A model generated the notes under the pieces. That model was given only the letters and a program-made list of their open reading frames with translations, ran no database searches and had not been told where the DNA came from. Shown one piece after another: positions 35,043-47,100 of a DNA stretch of 64,000 nucleotides (position 1 is its first letter; every line of letters begins with the position of its first letter). This DNA is from Arcuatula senhousia (lineage: Eukaryota > Mollusca > Bivalvia > Mytilida > Mytilidae), in contig OZ020303.1 of assembly GCA_963971305.1 (NCBI GenBank), forward strand, positions 45,558,106-45,622,105, given 5' to 3'. The position numbers and the translations under genes are program-made.

Positions 35043-35134
35043 TAAAGCACTTTTGAGAGTAAATTCATTTTGCAATACGAACATACAATGAAAGACAATA
35101 GAGTAGTTGTGGGGAATCACAGAATGTTTTATCA

Positions 35135-38100
35135 CTATAAGAATGCGGAGGCTTGTGCAGCGTACTCGGTTCCGTATAATCCACGACATTTCAAGGTAAA
35201 CTCCTTGACTATTTCTCTGCTACGTCTTTTGTTTCCTTTCTCTCTGAAAAGATAAAGGATTTGAATTGTTTAAAAAAACTTACTTACCAACAAAAAAAAC
35301 CATTATACATGTAAATGGATAGTCATAATTATGTCGAAATGTAATAGAAAGAAAGAAGTGCTTCTTTATTTTGCTTGAAACAACTAGAAAAGTTCTTAGA
35401 AGTGCTTCTCAATTTTTGTCAATACACCCGTTTTAGCCCCTTTTGGCCCTTTTTTCCAAGACGGTAAGGGCCACCAACCCCAAATACAATAGACGATCTT
35501 CCAAAAGTGCCATTCCGGAACGTTCCGGATATTAGAATAGGGGTCACGAGAGGTCAATGGGGGTAAAATGGCGGCTTTTTTAGAAGAGAGCACATGGACT
35601 GAATTATTCTATCAATCTATTAAATGTGTTTTCTAATGGAAAACGATCAAACATGAAATGAATTAATTTGTTTCATTCGGAGGGTCCTTTCAAACCAATT
35701 CATTTACACTTAAATAATGAAATTTAAAAATTCCCTTTTACGCACAAATGACGTCGGCAACCAGTTATCCAGTAATTTGAGGTAAGATTTCGACAATTAC
35801 CAAAAAAATCGAAATTGGAAGATCGTCTATAGGAACCTTCCTCTAGTGGTTACAAACATCATATAAAAATTTCATAACAATTGGTCAATATTTACTCAAG
35901 TTATCACACGGAAACCAAATGTCCCCAGACGACGACGACAACAACGACAACGACGACAGCATCATACCATTATACGTCTGCAAATTTTTTGCGGTCGTAT
36001 AAAAATTAAAAGTGCAGGAACATATTTAAGTTAAAATGTTATCTTTTGTGAAAATAATACTTCAAGAACTTCACAAACTGCCAAATTTCCATGATTATAC
36101 TGTGGAAGTATCAATGTTTGTGGGGTACCAATTTTAGTGGTTTTCGTTTGTCACGAATTTAAAGTCCCAACAAACAGAGAATTTAACATTGCTTTTATTA
36201 GAAAAAAATTTTAACGGACAAATTCAGGAATCCACGAAAATGTAATTTACTCCCAATCCACAATCCCAATCTTTCACAGTAGATGAATTTTGCTGACTTA
36301 ATGTAACTTCTTAGGCTTTACTTCATTTGTAAGAGCATAGAAAAGAGTTATAAGATAAATTATTGGTCCTACCTCAGGATAGCTTTAATAAATTGTTCCT
36401 TTTCCTCCATATTCACTCTTGGTGAAGGGTATCCTTCCTTAGACAAAGCTTCATGTAACCATCGCCCAAGATGATCCAAGTAGGATTTGTTTAACATAAA
36501 CAATATGTCTGCAATGTTGTCTATCATAGCCCTAGGAGATTCACCACCAATAGACTGAAATAGTTATAATATGGAGTAGGCATTGCCTAAATGCGAGCAT
36601 AGCTAAAAGGGACTACGTTTTGTTTATTTTCCAATATTTCCATTTGCTTATTTTGGGGCGAGATGGTATGGGGCGATTAAGCTTCGAGACACGTTAGTTT
36701 CGTACGTGCATATAACCAAGGCGAAACGAGCAGCTTATGTGTATTTATTATTTTAAGAATATTATTTTCTTGTAAAAAGCGCAATTTATTATTTTTTTAA
36801 GCATTATTTCTTTTCTTATAAATTATTTTAACATTCACTCCGGTCCTGTAAAAATAATAACCCTTTCCGGACCATAAAAAATCTAAATCAGAATTAGCAA
36901 ATTTCTCACGGAAACAAATACCGTAGAGCTCTCCGCTTGCGAGCTATGCTCGCTATTAAGGACTTTATGAATGAGTATGATAATTAGTTGCTGCATATCC
37001 CCACTATGAAAATCTGTGTTCAAATTGTTGCAAATTCTCTTAAATCTACACTCAGTTTCTTTTTTTTAGCTTGTGTTCAACATTCAAACCCAGGGAGGAA
37101 TAAGGTTGCTCACTCTGAGCAGAATGAGAACAACCTGGGTAATCTAATATGTAACCTAGGTTGTTCTGAATGTACACTTTTTATTTGTTAAGAATAACAG
37201 AGGTCATCCCCGTTCAGTTTTATTTTTAAACCCAGGAAAAATAATCTACCCATGGTGCGTGAGGAGGGAATGTTTTTACTGGCCCTTAGTTGTGTTACTT
37301 TATGCTCTGATAGGCTTTGTGTCTTGTTTTGCAACTTTTCACTTGTGTACTTTTGCACCTTTAATTCATTTCTGCTTTTGACATATCTTTTCTTTATAAT
37401 ACAAAATATCATATATTAAATTAATGTCTATTGAAAATAAAACCAGTCTTGCCAGTAATAATATGAAAGCCTTTAATGAAATTAAGGAATTTCAAGAAAT
37501 CTAAAATACATGTAATAGCAAACTGATACTCACTAATATTCAAAGATATATTTAACCCCACGTGAAATTCCCGTGGAAAATATGTAACATAGAATACACA
37601 ATTCATTGATCAATTATTTCATTTGTTTTCATAATTTGATGAACTTTTTGCCACGTTTGTCTGAATTATCTTTATAATAAATAGTATAACTAATTAGGGG
37701 TGACAAATATCAAATTTTGTCACTTGTGTTGAATAAAGCTAGGGGATTCAACTCGTGTGCGGAACAGGTTCTGTACACTTGTTGAATCCCTGTGTTATTT
37801 GACACGTGTGACATTAAAATTGATATTCGCAACCCCTCATTAGTTATACTACAAATAATGTTTTAGGTTTTTTTGCACCTACCCTCAATAATCTGTCCAC
37901 CAGTACATGGCCCTCTGATACTATAACTTGGTTTAATGTTGGAACCTCAGCACTGAATGTCACAAGCTCTACCTAAAAAGAAGAATCTATACATTTGAAT
38001 ATTTCATCTATCAAGTCCATCTAATAGAGACTTAATGATCTCAAATAAATCATTGATGACAAAATAATAAAGTTTCATTTCAAAGTAACTATTCCATTAT

Positions 38101-41100
38101 ATGGATTTTAAGTGTTTAAAGTGGCAATCAATTTTGAAAAGAACCTCTAATTTCATAAATATCATCCGTATATAACCATAAGGTCAAGCAAAATTTATCA
38201 TTGTAATATGGAAAACAACTAAAAAAATTGCAAATAAAAACAGCAAGTAGGGAATTGAATTTTATATTATAAAACTTGAATGTTTATATTATAAAACTTG
38301 AATGTTTATATTATAAAACTTGAATAATCCTTTTGTTATGATGACAACAACAATTACATAATATTTAAGATATCATCAAATATCTTACAAGACATTTTAG
38401 ATATCATCAAATATCTTACAAGGAATGAAGCTGCAGCTTTCACTGTATGGTGTTCAGGTAAACCTAGAGATTGAGTACCTAAAATATACAAAGCTAATTA
38501 CGTGAAAAACTTAAAGGGTGCAAGAGGTATGACACAAATTAATGTTTAAATGATGGACATTGCATATTTTAACCATCTAAGAAAGCAATTATAAACAAAA
38601 GAAACTGATATTCAAATAATCTTCTAATCTTCTAAAGAATTGATACCCTCAATTCTTAGATAATAGAGTTTTTGTTTTAATTTTTAAAGTGTTTGTTTGG
38701 ATTGTTAACATCCTTTATATCCCTTATAGGACAAAAGGGGGCGGTCAGTTTTATCAATGATGGAAAGTCAAGTGACAGAGATAGTTGGCAGGTAGGAGAC
38801 CTTGGAACATTCAGGCAAATGAAAAATTCATTTAAAGTCTTTGTTGAATGTAGAAAAGAAAAGAAACTTTACAAAACAACAGTCCTACCTGCATGGAATA
38901 AACCAGTTACATTACAGCCACTGTTTAAAATGATATGTTTTGATTTCTTTATCACCTGAAACAGTTGCAGATCAAAATCAAAAACATGATTATAATTTTT
39001 ACAGGTGTTTATTTTTCATCAACTTCTGCCATTATTTTTTTTATTTGCATCATTTGCATAACAAACTCAATAAATGTATCATTTTTGTATTTCAAAATTC
39101 TAAGTTATACTATAGTTTAACTTATTTCTATACACACTTTTGCAGGGCTGTCCAGTTTTTATGAGCTGTGGGTCAGATTTGCCAAAAATTTAAAAGATCA
39201 AAGGAAAAAAATAAAAGATCAAAGAAGTTTGCCACACAATTTGGGACTAGATTTTGAGTCTCACGCAACTTGTGCAAAACTTGACAGGTCTGACTTTCTT
39301 TATGTTTAACATGCATTTTATTTCTTAGAAACCTTTTCATCATTCATGATCCTTTACATGTACCAATAGTTTGCATCTACTGTCAACTTTTTTTCAATAG
39401 CTACAGAAAAAGATACATCTAACAAGGGTTCTTACCTGAGCTAAGAAGTTCATAAAACCTTCTATAACATCAGTAAAGGATTGATTAGCACCTGAAATAA
39501 TGAAGAACTTGAACAACAATACAAAAACACTAATCTCAAACTTTGCTTGGAAGACTTTGATAGTCAGTCAGTTTAACATTAAAACTATAATTTTTTGCCC
39601 ATATGTAATATATTTTTACTTGTGCATTTCTAATACCTTTATTCTCAAAGTGGTTACTTGCAAGTAATAAAATTGTTCTGGTGTGTGTGTTGGTGTTTAA
39701 CACCCTTTATTGACGCACCTGGGCCATGTAGGGCGGTCAGTGTTTAATGGTGGAGGAAGAGAGTACCCGGAGGAAACCACTGACCTTGGGCAGGTAACTG
39801 AAAAACCTAATCACATACAGTTGGGGAAGTTCCTTTTTTTGTTAAATACAAACGGGACTACTAATAAATTCAGTTACGTTTTTATGCAACACTAAAAATA
39901 GCAAACATTTCAAAGGTGCTAGTTATGACATAAAGAAAAATTCTAAGAATTTCTGTTCTCCAGAGTATCCTTTACAGACAGTAGAACACCAGCTCAGAGG
40001 TGATCAGCTAGTGATCGATAGTGTGGTATTTAAAACCAGCGTCTTAGACCACTCAGCCACCCAGGCCCCAATTTGTTCTGTTAAACAAATTTCAAAGTAA
40101 AACAAGAGTTTACATTAACGTATGTCAAGTCTGTCAGCACCATCAGAAACAATATTCTTTCTTACTTACATTATATTTTGAATTTATAAGGATTTTCAGT
40201 TTCTGAAATCAAAGGGTGTTTTCTATAAACATAAATATTGCTTTTGTAATATATGCAATAAAATTTATCAAAGTCACTCAACCAAAAAATCAAGGTCAGT
40301 GTCAAAGATGGGGATGCAACTGTGCTAAGCTATTACTAGGGCAAATGCATACCAAGTTTCATCAACCTAGGACTAATAGTACTTGAGATATGGGGGTGCT
40401 TATATAACCTTACACTGTTATTATACATGTATGTATTGAAAATTGTCAAAGTCACTTAATCGAAAATTAAGGTCAAGGTCAAAAGATGTGGATGCAAAAA
40501 CTGTGCTAAGCTACTCCTGAGGCATATGCATACCAAGTTTTATCAACCTATGACTTATAGTTCATGAGATATAGGTGCTTGCAAAACCTTAACATTGCTA
40601 TAATATGTATTGAAAATTGTCAAAGCGCTCAACCAGAAAATCAAGGTCAAGGTCAAAAGATGGGGATGCAACTACTGGGGCACATGCATACCAAGTGACC
40701 TCTAGTTTTTGAGATATGGAGATGCTTATAAAACCTTACCCAAAAAGTTAAGGGTGACGCCGGCTGGTAAAGTAACACCTATAACCAGCTCTGATTCGCA
40801 GGCAAGACAAAAACCAATTAAATCAATCATTAGCATTTTGTTTGGCATGTGGAATAACACCACTAAATGAAAAAAGTCAAAGTTCTTTCATACCTTGATG
40901 AAATAATGTCAATGTTCTATCATACCTTGATGAAATAATGTCAATGTTCTATCATACCTTGATGAAATAATGTCAATGTTCTATCACAAAGAGATCTGAA
41001 TAAAAGTGTTGATGTTTCTTTATAACATTCATCATTTCCAAACATCAAAATCAGCTGAAATAGAAACATTTAAAAATTGAAATATAAGCTTGAGCTTAAA

Positions 41101-44100
41101 AATGATGCATATTATAACTGCTTATGGAATTTTGTATACAATTTGGAACATGATGAATATGGAGTCTGACAAATTCATACTTGTTATATAAAAAAAAATT
41201 GCATTTAGTGAATACAGCACATATAAGGGAAATATTTAAAATCATTTGAAATTTTTAATCAATCATATTTTTAAAAGAAATATCTTTGGCATTTAAAAAT
41301 GTTGATATCCCTTAAAAATGTTCAATTTATATTTTCCAAATAATTTCAGATAAGTATGTCATCCAAATTTACACAACCAGATTTTTTAACCAAATTGGTT
41401 TGTAACCCCATGAGTGTGTTTTTTAAGTTGTAAATTTCAAACCCTTATAATATAATCAACAGTAATACCTGGTTCCCAAGATCTAGGATAGCTGGGTGTG
41501 TAACAGTCTGATACATCTGGATTAACATCTGCGAGACATCACTGGCCATGGTAGTAAAGTCATCCATCAAAGTACGTAAGGACTTCTTAAACAGCTCACA
41601 TACACACTTAAAAAAAAAACAATTTAGTTTTACATGTATATGTGTAGTCATCTTTCTAAAACAAAAAAACGTATCTATGAGCCACATGATGGCCCTCCCC
41701 TTCTTAAATTATCATCATCATATGTATTACCTGGGACATGGACCCAGAAATTAATCAAAAGTGTTCATGCATAAAAGATAGGCCGCAGTGACCTTATTTC
41801 TGGTGGGTGGTGCCATGTTACTATTTTTTAGACTCATCTAGTAGTAAAATATCATTGACCCCTAACATGTAGCATTTGAGAAAAGGGCCTACACAGAGAA
41901 TCAAATCAAAGTCATTCATGCGTAAAATATAGGATGCAGTGACCTAATTTGTAGTGGGTGGTGTCACGTTACCAAAGACACATCTTGTGGTGAAATATCT
42001 TTGACCCCCAATATCTAGTATCCAATATGGACCTTAAACAAGAACTTAACCAAAGTCATTCATGCATAAAATATAGGTCACAGTGACCCAATTTCTATAA
42101 GCCGGTGTCATGTTACCCAAGACACATGTAATGGTGAAATACAATTGACCCTAAACATGTAGTATCTTAGATAAGTACCTTAACCAAGAACTTAATCAAA
42201 GTCCTTCATGCGTAAAATATAGGTCACATTGACCTAATTTCTAGTTGGTGGTGTCAGACTACCCAAGACACATCTAGTGGTGAAATATCATTGACACCCA
42301 ACATCTAGTATCCAAGTTATAGACCTTAACCAAGAACTTAACCTAAGTCATCCATGCATAAAATATAGGTCACAATGACCTAATTTCCAGTGGGTGGTGT
42401 AGCCCTACCCAAGACCCATCTGGTGGTGAAATATCATTGACCCCCAACATCTAGTATCCGAGTGATGGACCTTATACAAGAACTTAACCAAAGTGTTACG
42501 GACGAACAGACGGACGGAAGGACAGACAGACGGACAAGGGTAAAACTATATGGCCGATCCACATACGTGGTTGGGCCATAATTAAATAACTTTAATCTGT
42601 TACCTGACTTAACTAGTAGAAGAAGTTGCAGAAAATAAGCAAGAGTGAAATCAAAACATAACAAATAATCATATTCCCTATCATTTGCTATCAAAGCATC
42701 AAAATGGTTTTAAAAAAGTGCTTACTTAATCTTCATCCCCTTTCATTTTTATTACTGGTGTTGATTGCTTTTTTTGTTATTTTTGTATCAGTGTTTGTCT
42801 TATGTGTCTTCTGGTTTTGTCTTGTTTAATTGACTTTGAGTACCTAAATAAAAATCTTAAAGAAAAGCCAAACAAGCCATTACAAGATGCAACCTGCAAC
42901 ACAATTTATAAAGAGGCAATGAAAACCTTTAAGATTGTCAGATTATTTCCCTTAGACCACATAGAGGTGAGAAAGAAAAGTATGAAGATACCTCTACTAT
43001 ACTGGAATCATTAATCCACTTGCTGACAATGGTCTGAATCACAGGAGCAATTTGTTGCAAAATTACAAAAACCTAAAATAAGAAAATTCAATTTTATGTT
43101 CTTATAACTTACAGTGAAAATCTATTTAATGCAAGTCTTGTAAGTCTTTTGTCTTTATAACATGAAGTGTATGAAATTTTAGTCAGAACAATACAGCATT
43201 GCTTGTTACTTTATAACAAAATGGTTCCAAATTATATTTTTTCATTACTGGTATGGGTTGATAATAAAGGTCTTAAACAAACTTTCTGTCCTTCCGAGAT
43301 AAAACCTTGTTATACTTCTAGATCATGATTGTTAAGTGTAGTTTTTTGTAAGAATCAGGCAAAATCGAAAATGTTTGAATCATGATTTTAAATACACACA
43401 GTTTTGACAATGCATTGTCATTCAAAATAGCCTTCTAATGAAGAAACAATCATTAGTTGTCATCTCCAATGTCAGAGGATGGAGAAAAATGTCTGTTACA
43501 ATGTTAGTTGACATGAGTTATCTCCCTTAGATCCAAATTTTATATGCATTTCAACCAAAATATATCTCAAATTTCTGACACTTTTGAGTAGTGCCAATGA
43601 TTTTTTTGTTACTAAAAGCATTTTGAACAGTATTTTGAAGTCAAACTTGTGTGTTTTTTAAATCATGATTCACTCATTGCCTAATTCTAACAGAGAATAG
43701 CACTTAAACACCTTGACCTTGCTTGACATTCTGACCGGGTTTAGCTTATCAGATTTGACCATAACATTTTTTTTTCAGTTATCACATTTGACCTTGACCA
43801 GCATTTTTTGTATTTACCAATTTTTGGCTGATCAGATTTGACTCTGACTTACTTTAGGGTCAAGGTTTATCACATTTGACCTTGACATACTTACTGGTTT
43901 TGGCTGATCAGATTTGACCTTGACAGTTTTCACTTGACCTTCCTCTGTCTCTTCAGATTCTCTATCTGTATCCAGGGATTGGAAAAGCCAACTCAACATT
44001 TTTAGCTTAAGTACAATTGCATTCTTTACAACAGTTGATGGCTGAACAAAAAAGTAAAATAGGATCAATACATTATAAAATCTTGCCTTAGAAATGGTTC

Positions 44101-47100
44101 ATGGAAAAATGCTATAAATGGGAAATCATTCTCATACAAAAATTATAGCTAGACATTCTAGTGAACAGGAAGATGTTCAACCAAACTGAAGATGAAATTT
44201 TACTTAACTGATCCTGTAGATACTACACATCAAATTACAATTCAACAATTCTTTTGCAATTTAGCTGTCTTATGTGTCCTTTTTGATATTTTGTGCATTC
44301 ACTCTAGTCATTATCCATCTTGTCTAGTATGCATACTGGTTGTCTTCTGATTTTTTTTTCTAACTTATAATATCTAAAAGTTTAATTGGTACACCATCCC
44401 TCCTTTTAAAAGAAGCTTGGATAATTTACCAAAGGTCTAAGAGAATGTAAAGAAAAGAGATCCAATGCAGAAAAAAAAATGTACTATTTACAATGTAATA
44501 CTAACAAAATACATATAAAACACAATATCTACTTACATCTTGTTTGGAAAGTTCATCCAGCTGTTGTAGATGAGGTGTCAGGATAGCATTGAGATACTGC
44601 ATGATTTCTTCTAACTGTAGAATAGAGAGGACCTGTCCCACAGAACACATTAATCTTATACAGTCTTTACTCTGAAATAAAATCAAAGTGAGCCATTGAT
44701 CACTAGTGATACCCCTGCTTTTGCAAAAAAGTGTGACAGAAGTATTTTTTGCAGCAGGGTTATATTTATGAACTAGAGGCTCCCAGGAGCCTGAATCGCT
44801 CACCTGATCTCTTACGCCAAAGTTTGAATTAATTACACAACCTTTCAAGAATACAAAGTTGCAAAACAATCCTTTCAGTAGTTTCAGAGAAGATTTTTTG
44901 AAATCAGTTTAAATAAATAGAAAAAACTAGAGGCTCCCAGGAGCCTGAATCGCTCACCTGATCTCTTATGCCAAAGTTTGAATAAATTTCACAAACTTTC
45001 AAGTATACAAAGTTGCAAAACAATCCTTTCAGTGGTTTCAGAGAAGATTTTTGGAAATCAGTTTAAATTAATAGAAAAAACAGTTAAAGGGCAATAACTA
45101 CTGTAAGGACCTTTTGATGCTGAACAAGAAAATTTGCTTCCGATTTTCTTTATCTCTTTTACTTTTTGAGTTATAAGCCAAAAACAATGGTTTGACCCCC
45201 CTGTTTTATTTTTAGCAAAGGCCGCCATGTTGGTTGGTCGACATGTATATAATTCACAAACTTGGTAGTGGACATCCTAAAGATCATGTATACCAAGTAT
45301 CAATGCAATCCCTTCACTGGTTTTAGAGAAGAAGATTTTTGAAAATCAGTGTAAATTAATGGAAAAAAACAGTTAAAGGGGAATAACTCTTAAACGGCTG
45401 ATCTGACAATTTAGACCCTGAAAATCACGTTAGTAGATCTCAATGAGCTAAACAATTCTGCAATGCTAACTTTTCCTCTAGCTCTAACGGTTTTCAAGAT
45501 ATTGTCCAAACACTGCAAAAATGGTCAATTTTGATGATTAAAGGGCAATAACTCCTATAAGGAGTCGTTTCACAACTTCGACTCAACAAAGAGATTCGTA
45601 GAGCTTTTGATGCTGAACAAGGTAGGTTGCTTCGGATTTTCTCTATCTCTTATACTTTTTGAGTTATAAGCCAAAAACAATGGTCTGACCCCCCTGTTCT
45701 ATTTTTAGCAACGGCGGCCATGTTGGTTGGTCGACATGTATATAATTCACAAACTTGGTAGAGGACATCCTAAAGATCATGTATACCAAGTATCAATGCA
45801 ATCCCTTCAGTAGTTTTAGAGAAGAAGATTTTTGAAAATCAGTCTAAATTAATGGAAAAAAACAGTTAAAGGGGAATAACTCTTAAACCGCTGATCTGAC
45901 AATTTAGACTCTGAAATCATTTTTGTAGATCTCAATGAGCTAAACAATTCTGCAATGCTAACTTTTCCTCTAGCTCTAACGGTTTTCAAGATATTGTCCA
46001 AAAACTGCAAAAATGATCAAATTTGATGATAAAAGGGCAATAACTCCTATAAGGAGTCGTTTCACAACTTTGACTCATTGGAGAGATTCGTAGAGCTTTT
46101 GATGCTGAACAAGGAAGGTTGCTTCGGATTTTCTCTATCTCTTATACTTTTTGAGTTATAAGCCAAAAACAATGGTCTGACCCCCCTGTTCTATTTTTAG
46201 CAACGGCGGCCATGTTGGTTGGTCGACATGTATATAATTCACAAACTTGGTAGAGGACATCCTAAAGATCAGGTATACCAAGTATCAATGCAATCCCTTC
46301 AGTGGTTTCAGAGAAGAAGATCTTTGAAGAAAAGTTAACGGACGGACGGACGACGGACGACGGACGAAGGACGGACGACGGACGCTTAACGATGACAATA
46401 GCTCACATGACCCTTCGGGTCAGGTGAGCTAAAAACAGTTAAAGGGCAATAACTCCTATAAGTACCATAGCAATGGCGGCCTTGTTGGTTGCTCGATATG
46501 TATATAATTCACAAACTTGGTAGAGGACATCCTAAAGATCAAGTGTACCAAGTTTCAAAGCAATCCCTTCAGTGGTCTCAAAGAAGAAGATTTTTGAAAA
46601 TCAGTGTAAATTAATGGGAAAAAAAAACAGTTAAAGGGGAATAACTCTTAAACGGTTGATCTGACAATTTTGACCCAGAAATCATTTTCGTAGATCTAAA
46701 TGAGCTTAACAATTCTACAATGCTAGCTTTTCCTGTCTAGCTCTAACGTTTTTCAAGATATAGTCCAAAAACTGAAAAAATGGTCAATTTTGATGATTAA
46801 AGGGCAATAACTCCTATAAGGAGTCATTTCACAATTTCGACTCAATGGAGAGATTTGTAGAGCTTTTGATGCTGAACAAGGAAGGTTGCTTCGGATTTTC
46901 TCTATCTCTTATACTTTTCGAGTTATAAGCCAAAAAACAATGGTCTGACCCCCTGTTCTATTTTTAGCAACGGCGGCCATGTTGGTTGGTCAGCGTGTAT
47001 ATAATTCACAAACTTGGTAGAGGACATCCTAAAGATCAAGTATACCAAGTATCAATGCAATCCCTTCAGTGGTTTCAGAGAAGAAGATTTTTGAAAATCA

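Noticed and set aside
38693..38959. 88-aa plus-strand frame
   Set aside because: Antisense to IPO13 exon 38889-38955 and partly a decayed SINE-like piece; no independent evidence for a gene.
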